The notes below the pieces were generated by a model, which did no database searches, was not told the origin of the DNA, and worked only from the letters and a program-made list of their open reading frames with translations. Source: Novipirellula galeiformis (GTDB lineage: Bacteria; Planctomycetota; Planctomycetia; Pirellulales; Pirellulaceae). From it: a stretch of 64,000 nt of DNA. Where the stretch lies: NCBI RefSeq assembly GCF_007860095.1, contig NZ_SJPT01000010.1, positions 1 through 64,000 on the forward strand. Reading direction: 5' to 3'. A program made the translations under genes and the position numbers. The first letter of the stretch is position 1, and every line of letters starts with the position of its first letter. This document shows, one piece after another, positions 9,363 through 18,683 of the stretch.

Positions 9363-10706
9363 ATGGCGCCCGAAGACGAAGCACTCAACGGACTTCGTGA
9401 GGCCTTGAAGGTTTCGCCTAACAATCTGCCGCTCCGAGTTCACCTCGCCCAGACGTTGGTCAGTTTTGGCCGTTTCGAAGAGGCCGCGGCGGAGTATCGC
9501 AACGCACTGAGCCTTTCGCCTGATCATGGAGAGGTCAAATATGGATTGGCGTCGGCCTACCTCTCGCTCGGCGAGCAGAGCAAAGCCATGGTGATCCTAG
9601 AAGATCTTTGCCGCTCGGAATCGGCGCCTGCCAAAGCGTTCATCGTGCTGGCCAAATTGTTATTGGGCGAAGGCAAAGTGCGTGACGCGGTGATTCAGTA
9701 CAAGGAGGGGATCCAACGCGATCCCGCCTGCGCCGATCCGATACTCGGAGATCAATTGGGCGTGGGTGAAGCGTATCAAGACGGCGACGTGGTCGAAGGG
9801 CGGAGTCGCGAATCGAGCCAGCGTTCACCCGAAATCGTTGTCTCTGAAATTGAACGTCCCAAGATCAAGTTTGATGATGTCGGAGGGATGGACAAGCTAA
9901 AAGAAGAGATCCGGCTAAAGATCTTGTACCCGCTTCAACATCCGGAAATGTACGAAGCCTACGGAAAAAAAATCGGTGGGGGGATTTTGATGTACGGTCC
10001 CCCCGGATGCGGAAAAACCTATTTGGCGCGCGCCACCGCTGGCGAATTGGGAGCTGGCTTTATCTCCGTCGGCATCAGCGATGTGTTGGACATGTGGACG
10101 GGCCAAAGCGAGCGCAATCTTGCTCAGATCTTTGAGCAAGCCCGCGTTAACCAACCCTGTGTGTTGTTCTTTGACGAAGTGGACGCACTCGGCGGCCGCC
10201 GCAGCGACATGAGCAGCGGTGCCGGGCGACACGTGATCAATCAATTTTTAGCGGAGATGGATGGCGTCAAAAACTCCAACGAAGGGGTGTTGGTTTTGGC
10301 TGCGACCAACGCTCCTTGGCACGTTGACCCGGCATTTCGTCGCCCTGGGCGTTTTGATCGAGTGTTGTTTGTCCCGCCACCGGACAACGATGCGCGGGCG
10401 GAGGTGTTGCGGATCCATTTGAAAGGGAAACCACAAGACTCAATCGATTTTCAGCAAATCGCTAAGAAGACGGCTGAGTTTTCGGGGGCCGACATGAAAG
10501 CGGTCGTCGACCAAGCGATTGAAGAGAAATTACGCATTGCGTTGAAGGAAGGCATCCCAAAACCGCTGGTCACGAAAGACTTGATCGGGGCAGCGAAGTC
10601 CCTCAGCCCAACGACGCGTGAGTGGTTTTCAACGGCGCGGAATTACGCGATCTATTCCAACCAAGGCGGCATCTACGACGACGTGTTAAAGTATTTGAAT
10701 CTATGA
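9363..10706 (+). CDS. TPR-containing AAA+ ATPase
   Basis: A 447-residue protein with N-terminal tetratricopeptide repeats (about 1-125), a short linker, and one AAA+ module of the Cdc48/FtsH-like classical clade. The AAA+ module shows FDDVGGMDKLKEEI (about 170-183), Walker A GPPGCGKT (212-219), Walker B VLFFDEVDAL, a second region with GRR, sensor-1 AATNAPW, and the arginine finger segment FRRPGRFDRV. It probably forms a ring that remodels or unfolds proteins, with the TPR part choosing partners. It lacks the coiled coil and OB domains of the proteasomal ATPase ARC/Mpa and the protease domain of FtsH. Its stop overlaps the next start (ATGA), so the two products are probably made together. Confidence 0.9.
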   Translation: MAPEDEALNGLREALKVSPNNLPLRVHLAQTLVSFGRFEEAAAEYRNALSLSPDHGEVKYGLASAYLSLGEQSKAMVILEDLCRSESAPAKAFIVLAKLLLGEGKVRDAVIQYKEGIQRDPACADPILGDQLGVGEAYQDGDVVEGRSRESSQRSPEIVVSEIERPKIKFDDVGGMDKLKEEIRLKILYPLQHPEMYEAYGKKIGGGILMYGPPGCGKTYLARATAGELGAGFISVGISDVLDMWTGQSERNLAQIFEQARVNQPCVLFFDEVDALGGRRSDMSSGAGRHVINQFLAEMDGVKNSNEGVLVLAATNAPWHVDPAFRRPGRFDRVLFVPPPDNDARAEVLRIHLKGKPQDSIDFQQIAKKTAEFSGADMKAVVDQAIEEKLRIALKEGIPKPLVTKDLIGAAKSLSPTTREWFSTARNYAIYSNQGGIYDDVLKYLNL

Positions 10707-12109
10707 ATGCACATTTACAACGCGCCTTGATGCTGTTGGACCAAGCTCGCTATGAGTTAGCCATCGATGAACTCCGACAAGTCTTGGCGTCGGAGCCCAA
10801 TCACGCAGTGGCACATGCCGTGCTGGCGATCTGTTTTTCCAACACAAAAAACGATAATGAGGCACAACGTGAAGCCGAGTTGGCGATTCATTTAGCTCCC
10901 GATCAAGCGTTCGCATTCTATGCGCAAGCCTTGGTGATGGCGAACCGCAACCAGTTTGCTGCGGCCCAAACCGCGATTGAGACCGCGATCGGATTGGATC
11001 CCTACAACCCCAATTTCTTTGCACAACTCGCTCAAATCCGGTTCAATCAAAGCGATTGGAAAGGGACGCTCGAGGCTGCCCAAACCGGGCTTTCTCTCGA
11101 TGCCGAGTCCGCCGCGTGCACCAATCTACGCGCCATGGCGTTGGTGAAGTTAGGACGCAAGATCGAAGCGCAAGAGGCGATCGGCGCGGCACTCAAACGC
11201 GCACCCGAAGACGAGTACGCGCACGCTAACATGGGTTGGACGCTGCTTGAACAAAATCAACCTGAGAAAGCGATGGAGCATTTTCGCGAATCGCTCCGTT
11301 TGAATCCCGAAATGGATTGGGCGCGTGCTGGAATCATCGAAGCGATGAAGTCGCGTTACTTCCTTTATCGGATCATGCTGAATTGGTTTCTGTGGATGCA
11401 AAAGCTTCAACAGAAAGCTCAGTGGGGTGTGATTATCGGCGCCTACATTGGTTTTCAGTTGCTTTCGGGATTTGCCGCTAAGCATCCCGAGTGGTCTCCG
11501 TTGCTGCAACCGTTGCTGATTCTGTATATCGCGTTTGCCTTGATGACTTGGGTGGCAAGCCCGCTGTTCAACTTGGTATTGCGAACCAGCCCGTTTGGTC
11601 GTTTAGCGTTGTCCAAGGAACAAATTCGCACGTCCAATTGGGTCGGCGTTTGCGTGCTCAGTGGCATCATGTTGGTGGTCGCCTATTTTGCAACCGGCGC
11701 CGCTGCGTTGCTTGGATGTGCGTTGGCGTGCGTCTTGTTGATACCGCCACTAGGAGGCATTTATCGCTGTCAACAAGGTTGGCCACGAGCGACGTTGTCA
11801 CTGGTCACCATCGCCCTCGGCTTTATGGCTGCGGTGGTGGTTTCCACACTGCTGGTAAGCCATTGGCTCACCCATGACATCCGTCGACCGTTGCAAGGGA
11901 TCGGCCTGCTGTACTTCACCCCGCTGTTGTATGGATCGATCGGCGCCCAATTCTTGACCAACGCGTTGGTTTCGGCGACCCCCAAACGCGGCACCCATAC
12001 GGAAAAGAAGGTTTGGGTGATCGGCGGCACCCTGCTTGGAATCGCTGCGGTTGCAACGTGCGCCTTCATCGCATTGATTGTCACTATCGGGATCATGGAT
12101 CCCACATAG
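10703..12109 (+). CDS. TPR protein with C-terminal multi-spanning membrane domain
   Basis: A 468-residue protein. The ATG at 10703 overlaps the stop of the AAA+ gene (ATGA), which decides the start; an in-frame upstream extension lies inside the neighbour. Residues 1-220 are TPR repeats (for example YELAIDELRQVLASEPNHAV and PEKAMEHFRESLRLNPEMDW). From about 243 onward there are six or more hydrophobic segments, ending in VAGT-like Gly-rich helices. Translational coupling suggests that it docks the TPR-AAA+ ATPase on the membrane. No enzymatic motif is visible. Confidence 0.85.
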   Translation: MNAHLQRALMLLDQARYELAIDELRQVLASEPNHAVAHAVLAICFSNTKNDNEAQREAELAIHLAPDQAFAFYAQALVMANRNQFAAAQTAIETAIGLDPYNPNFFAQLAQIRFNQSDWKGTLEAAQTGLSLDAESAACTNLRAMALVKLGRKIEAQEAIGAALKRAPEDEYAHANMGWTLLEQNQPEKAMEHFRESLRLNPEMDWARAGIIEAMKSRYFLYRIMLNWFLWMQKLQQKAQWGVIIGAYIGFQLLSGFAAKHPEWSPLLQPLLILYIAFALMTWVASPLFNLVLRTSPFGRLALSKEQIRTSNWVGVCVLSGIMLVVAYFATGAAALLGCALACVLLIPPLGGIYRCQQGWPRATLSLVTIALGFMAAVVVSTLLVSHWLTHDIRRPLQGIGLLYFTPLLYGSIGAQFLTNALVSATPKRGTHTEKKVWVIGGTLLGIAAVATCAFIALIVTIGIMDPT

Positions 12110-12204
12110 TCATGCCGTTGCGGTGCTGATTGGGATCAAAACAAGCCCCGCCGGCAACATCGGTTGAAAGGCCTCCAACGCGTTTGGGGATCCCCGTGCA
12201 ACCT

Positions 12205-12855
12205 CTATTTCCCAGATCGCTGCGCGGTCAACAGGATCAAGCGATTGTCTTTAAAGAACTCGGTCGCTTGTGCCGTGATGGTCCATTGGTTGTCGTTCGC
12301 ATCGGCACGAATTGCGTTCACAACACGTTCGAGAACAAGATTCTCGACGAGCTCATAGGACTTCACTTCGGGGTTGGACGGTTTTTCCGAGGCGGTTTCT
12401 GCGAACGATCGAAGGGACGATTCGAAGACGACCGATGCAGCGTTGCTGCGTAGTGATTCTCGAGACTCAATGTTGATTTGGCGGAGGCTGTTGCCTGGCA
12501 AAACAGCCTGCGTCCCTTTTTCCTGGACGGGCGTAAACAACCATCGCCGCCCCGACATGGATATCTGGCCGGTTATCGGGGGGATGACCGATCCATCTCG
12601 CAACTGGTGACGAAGAGAATTGTAGTGTGTGTTCTCGGGATGATTGACCTTCCCGCCGGGCGACAAGGAATCGAGTGCGGAAGGCTGGCTCACGCGATCG
12701 GAATCGCCGTCGGGTACCACGCCAGCCGTGTCACTGGTAGAGCGGTCTGATGCGACGACATGTCCATCGATCGCAACCACAAACAGCGGCGTCAACACAG
12801 CGATGAGGGACGTCGTTGGGATCAAACACCCCATCAAGTAACGCGAAAAATACAT
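12205..12855 (-). CDS. Hypothetical secreted or membrane-anchored protein
   Basis: A protein of about 216 residues that I do not recognise. The start is set at MYFSRYLMGCLIPTTS, giving an N-terminal hydrophobic segment (LIAVLTPLFVVAI) and an extracytoplasmic remainder rich in Ser, Asp and Arg, ending LILLTAQRSGK. The reading frame stays open to 13038, but that stretch includes a 14-bp tandem repeat (12968-13009) and reads like non-coding DNA, so the long start is unlikely; Met at 12897 is another option. It is convergent with the TPR membrane gene and follows a small membrane-protein gene on the same strand. Confidence 0.6.
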   Translation of the reverse strand: MYFSRYLMGCLIPTTSLIAVLTPLFVVAIDGHVVASDRSTSDTAGVVPDGDSDRVSQPSALDSLSPGGKVNHPENTHYNSLRHQLRDGSVIPPITGQISMSGRRWLFTPVQEKGTQAVLPGNSLRQINIESRESLRSNAASVVFESSLRSFAETASEKPSNPEVKSYELVENLVLERVVNAIRADANDNQWTITAQATEFFKDNRLILLTAQRSGK

Positions 12856-12967
12856 CGGTGTACGTGCCCACAAAAGCAAGAGCGGTAGTAGCAGCATGAT
12901 GGAATGTCGCAGTGGTAACAGTTTCAGGAGATGAAACGGTTCCTCGGATGACGGCTTCCATGCAGGC

Positions 12968-13009
12968 CGGGAACGATGGGGCGGGAACGATCGAGCAGAA
13001 CGATGGAGT
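12968..13009. repeat. 14-bp tandem repeat, three degenerate copies
   Basis: cgggaacgatgggg (12968-12981), cgggaacgatcgag (12982-12995) and cagaacgatggagt (12996-13009). It lies between two small minus-strand genes and supports the shorter start of the downstream one. Confidence 0.75.
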
Positions 13010-13053
13010 GGCCCCAAACGCAAGAGCCAACCTACCAACGTTTCGCGAATCGC

Positions 13054-13344
13054 TTACTCTCGGGGGATCGCAAACGCGTGCAAGGTGATCACCGTGCCAA
13101 ACGCGATCATCGAAAGGCCAAGCCAGCGCGGTGGCTCGACACGTTTCATCGGCTTGGGATGCACACGCAACAGAATCGAATCGACCATCGAAGACGTGTT
13201 GGTGGCGGTCGTGGTTTGGCTGAACCGGGCCAGCGTTCGAGTCGTCGATTCGTTCAAGACAAACGAGTCGACCATGCGAAATTGAACGCCGAGTAAGACC
13301 AATAGCAAGCCAAAGAAAAAGTAGCGATGGCGATATTTTGTCAT
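13054..13344 (-). CDS. Small hypothetical membrane protein
   Basis: 96 residues with two hydrophobic segments: YFFFGLLLVLLGVQF near the N-terminus and LGLSMIAFGTVITLHAF near the C-terminus. They enclose a Ser/Thr-rich extracytoplasmic loop (about 24-70). The start is ATG. A hairpin topology with both ends inside is likely. It belongs to a minus-strand run (rarD, a doubtful ORF, this gene, a secreted protein), but spacing does not prove an operon. I do not recognise the family. Confidence 0.6.
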   Translation of the reverse strand: MTKYRHRYFFFGLLLVLLGVQFRMVDSFVLNESTTRTLARFSQTTTATNTSSMVDSILLRVHPKPMKRVEPPRWLGLSMIAFGTVITLHAFAIPRE

Positions 13345-13349
13345 GACAG

Positions 13350-13646
13350 TTAAAGCCCTAGCGGTACAGATTCACCACGTTTGTGGACGCGAATGACCAG
13401 CGGATGGAGAAACGAAAAATCGAGGTCCTGTCGGCGTTTGCAGACCGGCGACAGAGGCACACCATGAGGACATCGACGCTTGCCGGACTCCGACGTCAAT
13501 TCATTTCTAAACCAACCGTTCGCATCGGGTGCACCTGTGATGCCTCCCGCAGCGATAACGCGTCGGATACGGAAAGTGACGGCGATGCCAAAGACCACCG
13601 GGGGGGGCACACAGTTAGCACAAATCCTGACCGAATTCACTTGCAC
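13350..13646 (-). CDS. Doubtful small ORF between rarD and the small membrane protein
   Basis: 98 codons with a GTG start and no visible ribosome-binding site. It fits tightly between its neighbours (24 bases after rarD, 5 bases before the next gene). The composition (Arg/Pro/Gly-rich, no hydrophobic core, CANCVPPP and CPHGVPLSP) resembles translated intergenic repeat DNA rather than a folded protein. If it is not a gene, 13345-13670 is a non-coding gap. Confidence 0.2.
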   Translation of the reverse strand: MQVNSVRICANCVPPPVVFGIAVTFRIRRVIAAGGITGAPDANGWFRNELTSESGKRRCPHGVPLSPVCKRRQDLDFSFLHPLVIRVHKRGESVPLGL

Positions 13647-13670
13647 GTCAATGAAACGCGTGCACTCGCG

Positions 13671-14639
13671 TTAGTTGCTGGTACAGGGGACCGGATGAGG
13701 CCCAAAACGCCGCCGGATCGTTGGGCTGAGCAGATAGATCACCAAGCCTGCCCATACGAATGCAAACCCAATAATTCGCCATTGATCCAACGCTTCGCCG
13801 AAGACAAACGCACCGACGACAAACTGAAGCGTAGGGCCGATATATTGGAGGATGCCGATGGTCGAAAGGCTGACTCGTCGCACCGCCGCGGCGAACAGCA
13901 ATAACGGTGAAATGGTCACCAATCCGGCTGACACCAGCATCGCCTTTACTGTGAGGGGCGAACCATCCAACGCACTTTCGCCAACCATCACCTTGGACGA
14001 GATAAAAAACAGGGCGGGCAAGAACAAGACAGCCATCTCGAACCACAGTCCCAGAACGGCAGGCAAGCCAGCCTTGGCTTTGATCAACGCGTAAAACGCA
14101 AACGAGGATGCCATCGTCAACGAGATCCACGGTACCCCACCCCCGGCGATTGACATCACCAAAACGCCAACCGCAGCCACCATCACCGCGCACCACTGAA
14201 TGCGTCCGAGCCGCTCCCCAAGGACAAGTACGCCGAGCGTGACATTCAAGAGAGGGTTGATGTAGTACCCCAGCGACGCCTCGAGAACCCGATGGTTGTT
14301 GACGGCCCAAATGAACGTGAACCAATTAATCGCAATCAACCCGGCGGCCAGGGAATAGATCGCCCAAACGCGAGGGTTGCCAAGCGCGTTTGCGAACTCG
14401 CGAAAGCCACCGAGGTTTCCCTTGCGAAGCAGCAGCGGAATGATGATCGTCAGCAGCACAAAGGACCACAGAACTCGGTGCCAAACCAATTCCATTGCAT
14501 CAATGTGATTGAGTTGCCTCCAGAAGATCGGAAACAGCCCCCACAGGGTGTGGGCAGCGATGGCGCAGCCGAACCCAAAACGCAGATCAAACGTCGAGGA
14601 AGCAGTCGAAGCAACAGGCGCGTTCAAAACATTACTCAA
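13671..14639 (-). CDS. rarD: RarD-type EamA/DMT-family permease
   Basis: A 322-residue integral membrane protein with about ten hydrophobic helices in two EamA halves. The RarD signature is clear: GFGCAIAAHTLWGLFPIFW, MELVWHRVLWSF, INWFTFIWAVNNHRVLEASLG, GYYINPL and LQYIGPTLQFV. The family is annotated after E. coli RarD (chloramphenicol sensitivity), but the natural substrate is not established. The C-terminus ends with a short basic tail. It is transcribed in the same direction as the smaller genes downstream. Confidence 0.92.
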   Translation of the reverse strand: MSNVLNAPVASTASSTFDLRFGFGCAIAAHTLWGLFPIFWRQLNHIDAMELVWHRVLWSFVLLTIIIPLLLRKGNLGGFREFANALGNPRVWAIYSLAAGLIAINWFTFIWAVNNHRVLEASLGYYINPLLNVTLGVLVLGERLGRIQWCAVMVAAVGVLVMSIAGGGVPWISLTMASSFAFYALIKAKAGLPAVLGLWFEMAVLFLPALFFISSKVMVGESALDGSPLTVKAMLVSAGLVTISPLLLFAAAVRRVSLSTIGILQYIGPTLQFVVGAFVFGEALDQWRIIGFAFVWAGLVIYLLSPTIRRRFGPHPVPCTSN

Positions 14640-14901
14640 TGGATGGACGGAACAATCGAATCAAAACCATAACGTCCAACACCGAAGAGGCAGAGGGGGA
14701 CAGTGCAGCAACGTTCTCAAATGACCGTTTGCGGTTGAGATCCGCCCACTTGACGCTCGCTGCGGGCGATCAAAAAGGCTACCAATACGGGCGTCACCCC
14801 CGCGTCGATGGTTGCCGCGTGGCGGCAATTAGCATTGGACGATTGCTAGCGTGCCCCCATGCGTTAGCGGCGTCATCGAATTGAGAAGTCCCCCGCTTTG
14901 T

Positions 14902-15378
14902 TTAGGCCCCGGGGCCTGCGGCAATGGCAATCGATTGGGGTAGTCGATCCATCCACTCTCGCAGCTGCACAATGAACCGTTCGCTAGGCTCGTCCGCCAC
15001 TCGCCAAGCGGTGCCGTCGCTCGACGCAGCGGCACGCAAAATATCGATCCACCCACGAAGCGATGCGAGTATCGCCTGCACATCGGTGGGCGGGACTTCG
15101 CAGCGAACGAACTGGACCTTGCCCCCGAGCTGTTCGCGATCCAGGCGAACCAAGCGTCCCGATTCAGCGGCGAAGCGTTCGTTCGCAAAGTACACTCGCC
15201 GCAATTGGTGCTGAGCATTGAATTGAAAGACCGGGTCGGCACCACAATACAAACTGGCCTGCCCCCCAGCGCGGAAGCCGACTGTCACCGCGATCGCATC
15301 GATCGTCGTCTCGCCACGAGAGGTCATTTGGTGTCCATCACGCAGTAAGTCTTCGCGGTCTCGCTGCTGCTTCGCCAT
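14902..15378 (-). CDS. Hypothetical cytoplasmic protein
   Basis: A protein of about 158 residues starting MAKQQRDREDLLRDGHQM. The frame stays open upstream to 15423, but that extension crosses a perfect 14-bp duplication (15411-15438), so the internal ATG is preferred. No membrane segments. The middle (ASLYCGADPVFQFNAQHQLR, then YFANERFAAESGRLVRLDRE) suggests an alpha/beta domain rich in beta strands; the C-terminus is helical. I do not recognise the family. A gap of 262 bases separates it from rarD. Confidence 0.65.
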   Translation of the reverse strand: MAKQQRDREDLLRDGHQMTSRGETTIDAIAVTVGFRAGGQASLYCGADPVFQFNAQHQLRRVYFANERFAAESGRLVRLDREQLGGKVQFVRCEVPPTDVQAILASLRGWIDILRAAASSDGTAWRVADEPSERFIVQLREWMDRLPQSIAIAAGPGA

Positions 15379-15410
15379 GTCTCTTTCGTTGTTTGCGTGT
15401 ACGACTACGT

Positions 15411-15438
15411 TTCCGTCTGTCAAATTCCGTCTGTCAAA
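15411..15438. repeat. Perfect 14-bp tandem duplication
   Basis: ttccgtctgtcaaa repeated twice, just upstream of the hypothetical gene start at 15378. Confidence 0.9.
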
Positions 15439-15571
15439 TCCGCTATGACGCGGTTCCGGTTGGAGTGTATCTCACGCGTCCATCCTTGACGTCTCGCGGC
15501 GCTATCCTGATTCACCTCGTCTGGATTCACAAGGGCAAATGTTTCACGCCCCAGGGGGCATCGGACTACGC

Positions 15572-15577
15572 TATAAT
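15572..15577 (+). promoter_or_regulatory. Candidate -10 element of the secreted hydrolase gene
   Basis: A perfect TATAAT in the context acgctataatcc, 45 bases before the ATG at 15623. No good -35 hexamer is visible at the usual spacing. Confidence 0.45.
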
Positions 15578-15622
15578 CCACCGCTCTCGCCCCTTTTGAT
15601 TCTCACCCCTGGGAACTCCAGC

Positions 15623-16840
15623 ATGTTGATTCGAAGTCAATCTCATTCGGCGACTCTCTTGAGGGTTAACTCGCCATCCAGGTTCATTTTCGCTCTGATT
15701 TTGTTGCTGCTGATCGACGGGACGGTGCGAACCTCTGACACCGTTGGCGATGACAACACGAACGCATCCACCGAAGTCCGCCATTCCGACTTGAGCGTTT
15801 TCAGCGACACCGAGGGAACGGTGCGTCCGATTCAGACGACCGACGACTGGGCTGCGCGACGAAAACAAATCATCGCGGGTGCAGAGTTAGCAATGGGTCC
15901 AATGCCGACGTTTGAAAACCTGCCCGACTTTGCCCCCAAGCCGAATGAAGATGTGCGTTTGGGCGACGTGCGACGAATCACGATGACGATCGCAGTCGAC
16001 GGCACCGATCGCTTACCGCTCGATCTCTATCTTCCGTCATCGGTCGCCGACGATTTTGATCTAACGAGAATGCAAAAATCCATTGGGTCGTCGAAGTTAC
16101 CCGCCGTAATCGCACTTCATCCCACCGGTGCCGCCGGTAAGCGGATCGTCGCAGGCGAAGGGGGCAGACCGGGTCGGCAATATGCGATTGAGCTCGCCCA
16201 ACGCGGCTACGTCGTGGTGGCCCCGGATTATCCGTCATTTGGTCAATACAACCAATATGATTTCGCAGCTGACGCGTACGTCTCGGGAACGATGAAAGGA
16301 ATTTTCAATCATCGCCGCTGTATCGACTTTGTTTCCAAACTTTCGTTTGTCGATCCCGAACGGATTGGCGCCATTGGGCATTCGCTTGGCGGACACAATG
16401 CAATCTTTTTGGGCGTCTTTGACGAACGAGTCAAAGTCATCGTTTCGAGTTGCGGATGGTGCCCGTTCCATGATTACTATGGCGGCGACATCAAGGGATG
16501 GACGAGCGATCGTTACATGCCCAAGCTTCGCGATGACTATGATTTGAACCCCGACAAGGTTCCCTTTGATTTCTATGAGTTGGTGGCAGCCTTGGCGCCG
16601 CGGACCTTTGTCTCCGTCTCGCCAATTCACGATTCCAACTTTGATGTCAACGGCGTGCGCAAGGCAATTCCAGTCGCAGGCACCATCTATTCGCTGTTCA
16701 AGGCTCGCGACGAGCTTGTTTTATTGACGCCTGATTGTGAACATGACTTCCCAACCGAAATGCGTCAGGAAGCCTATCGAGTGATCGATCGTGTTTTACA
16801 ACACACTCCGAATGATTCCAAAACACAAGGAGCGAAGTGA
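15623..16840 (+). CDS. Secreted alpha/beta hydrolase (dienelactone hydrolase/esterase-like)
   Basis: A 405-residue protein starting MLIRSQSHSA, with an N-terminal signal segment (FIFALILLLLIDG) and an alpha/beta-hydrolase domain. The nucleophile elbow is GAIGHSLGGHN, with HPTGAAG upstream and EHDFP carrying the likely catalytic His. Such proteins in planctomycetes usually cleave ester bonds in carbohydrates or small molecules outside the cytoplasm. The stop shares one base with the ATG of the ceramidase-like gene (tgATG), so the two are probably translated together. The frame extends upstream, but the ATG at 15623 places the signal peptide correctly and lies 45 bases after a TATAAT. Confidence 0.85.
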   Translation: MLIRSQSHSATLLRVNSPSRFIFALILLLLIDGTVRTSDTVGDDNTNASTEVRHSDLSVFSDTEGTVRPIQTTDDWAARRKQIIAGAELAMGPMPTFENLPDFAPKPNEDVRLGDVRRITMTIAVDGTDRLPLDLYLPSSVADDFDLTRMQKSIGSSKLPAVIALHPTGAAGKRIVAGEGGRPGRQYAIELAQRGYVVVAPDYPSFGQYNQYDFAADAYVSGTMKGIFNHRRCIDFVSKLSFVDPERIGAIGHSLGGHNAIFLGVFDERVKVIVSSCGWCPFHDYYGGDIKGWTSDRYMPKLRDDYDLNPDKVPFDFYELVAALAPRTFVSVSPIHDSNFDVNGVRKAIPVAGTIYSLFKARDELVLLTPDCEHDFPTEMRQEAYRVIDRVLQHTPNDSKTQGAK

Positions 16841-18222
16841 TGCAACGAAGTCTAAGTTTGGTGGGGATCATCGTGGTCATGTTTGCCGCGGTTGGATCGG
16901 CCGCAGAGTTGACGTGGAAGGTGGGAGCAGCGAAGAAGGTCATCACGCCCGACGAGCCCATCGCGATGGCGGGTTATGCTTCACGAGAGAGTCCAGCCGA
17001 AGGCAAACTTACCGAACTGTGGGCCAAGGCGTTGGTGATCCAGGATGGCGAAGGGCATCGCTGCGTCGTATTGACGTTGGACTTGGTGGGCATCGATCGC
17101 CGGTTGACCGAAGCGGTCTGTGATTCATTGAAGGCCAAGCATGGTTTGTCACGAGACCAGATCGTCATTTGCACCTCCCACACCCATACCGGGCCCGTTG
17201 TCGGCCGAGAACCGGTTTCGGTGCTCTATGACACGCTGCCTAAGAAACAACATCAAGCGGTCGAGGCGTGGGTCGCCACCTTGCATCCGAAGATCGTAGC
17301 GGTAACAGAAGAAGCCATTGGCAAACTTGCACCAAGCCAGTTGGCATGGGGCAGCGGTACGTCGACGTTTGCGGTCAATCGCCGCGAGAATGTGCCAGAG
17401 TCAAAAGTGCCACAGGCCCGAGTCGACGGCACATTGAGAGGCCCCGTGGACCACGATGTCCCGGTGCTGGCCGCACACAACGCGGAGGGAAAATTGACGG
17501 CGGTTTTGTTTGGATACGCCTGTCATGCGACGGTGTTGAGTCTGAATTTGTGGTCGGGCGACTATCCCGGGTTCGCTCAAATGGAGTTAGAAGAAAATCA
17601 TCCGGACTGCGTCGCGTTGTTCTTCGCAGGTTGTGGGGCCGATCAAAATCCACTGCCGCGACGAACGGTCGAGTTAGCGAGGCACTACGGCAAACGACTT
17701 GCCACCGCAGTCGACTCCGTGCTCTTGACCTCTCAGATGCATCCCGTATCCGGAACCCTACGCACCACGTTTGCTGAACTTGACTTGCCGTTTGGAACGC
17801 TACCACAACGCGATGAGATCGAGCGAAACTCAAAATCGTCCAACAAGTATGAGGTAGCACGCGCTAAACTACTTTTGGAGCAACTCGATGCCGGCAAACC
17901 ACTCGCTCCAACGCATCCGTATCCCATCAGCGTATGGAGTATCGGCGACGAAATCCAATTTGTATCACTCGGGGGAGAAGTGGTCGTCGATTATGCATTA
18001 CGATTAAAAGCGGAATTGGAAGGCCGTCAAACCTGGGTGGCCAGTTACGCTAACGATGTGATGGCCTACATTCCGTCGCGCCGCGTGCTTGCCGAAGGGG
18101 GATACGAAGGCGGCGGGGCGATGGTCTATTTCGGGCTACCAGCACCTTGGTCACCCACGATCGAAAACGACATCGTCAATGAGGTGCATCGGCGAGTTGA
18201 AGTGCTTGGCACATCAAAGTGA
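16840..18222 (+). CDS. Neutral/alkaline ceramidase-like secreted protein
   Basis: A 460-residue protein with a signal peptide (LVGIIVVMFAAVGSAA). It resembles the N-terminal catalytic half of neutral ceramidases: CTSHTHTGPVVG carries the zinc-binding His pair, YACHATVLSLNLWSGDYPG the next His, and FAGCGADQNPLPR the conserved Gly/Asp loop. SLGGEVVVDYALRLK matches the later conserved block. It is shorter than bacterial ceramidases and lacks their C-terminal Ig-like domain. Family members are amidohydrolases of N-acyl-sphingosine or unknown amides. It is coupled to the upstream esterase, which suggests that they act together on an exported substrate. An in-frame GTG at 16837 is the only alternative start. 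Confidence 0.85.
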   Translation: MQRSLSLVGIIVVMFAAVGSAAELTWKVGAAKKVITPDEPIAMAGYASRESPAEGKLTELWAKALVIQDGEGHRCVVLTLDLVGIDRRLTEAVCDSLKAKHGLSRDQIVICTSHTHTGPVVGREPVSVLYDTLPKKQHQAVEAWVATLHPKIVAVTEEAIGKLAPSQLAWGSGTSTFAVNRRENVPESKVPQARVDGTLRGPVDHDVPVLAAHNAEGKLTAVLFGYACHATVLSLNLWSGDYPGFAQMELEENHPDCVALFFAGCGADQNPLPRRTVELARHYGKRLATAVDSVLLTSQMHPVSGTLRTTFAELDLPFGTLPQRDEIERNSKSSNKYEVARAKLLLEQLDAGKPLAPTHPYPISVWSIGDEIQFVSLGGEVVVDYALRLKAELEGRQTWVASYANDVMAYIPSRRVLAEGGYEGGGAMVYFGLPAPWSPTIENDIVNEVHRRVEVLGTSK

Positions 18223-18683
18223 TCGCCAAATGAATAGCACCGACCGCACGGCGACCATCTGGCCTTTCGGCGCGAGGGGGGAGGGACAGATTGCGGCGGA
18301 GCGTGTCCGCGTGGAGTAGCACATGTCGTGGTGAGAGCCCCTCTCGTGACAGCAGCGGGCGCAGAGGAAACGGCGCTCACTCGGCTCGCTAATTGAAGGT
18401 ATCTCCCCCCTCATTCTTACGCCTGATACCCGCGTTATTTTTGCACGCCACGGTTTTATCTTTGTGATTAAACTCGTACGCGACTCACACGGTTCCGCCG
18501 GGTAACTTATACTCGCTGCCCGTCCGGATCAAAACCAGAGCCGGAATCCGCACCGCGGTGACTGCGCTGGCCGCGGTTCTCGGTGCGTGATGCATTCCCC
18601 ATGTTTATTTTCGGTGCGAATGGTTTTCGATTCGCGTTCCGAAATCCCTCCTTACCTCCATCCCTATTTCAAAGAGAGTCTCG
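18223..18683. other. Intergenic region without recognisable genes
   Basis: About 461 bases between two plus-strand secreted-hydrolase genes. The reading frames present are short and compositionally unlike the neighbours. A tatact at about 18509 could be a -10 element, but nothing else supports a promoter. No terminator with a T run is seen. Confidence 0.5.
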
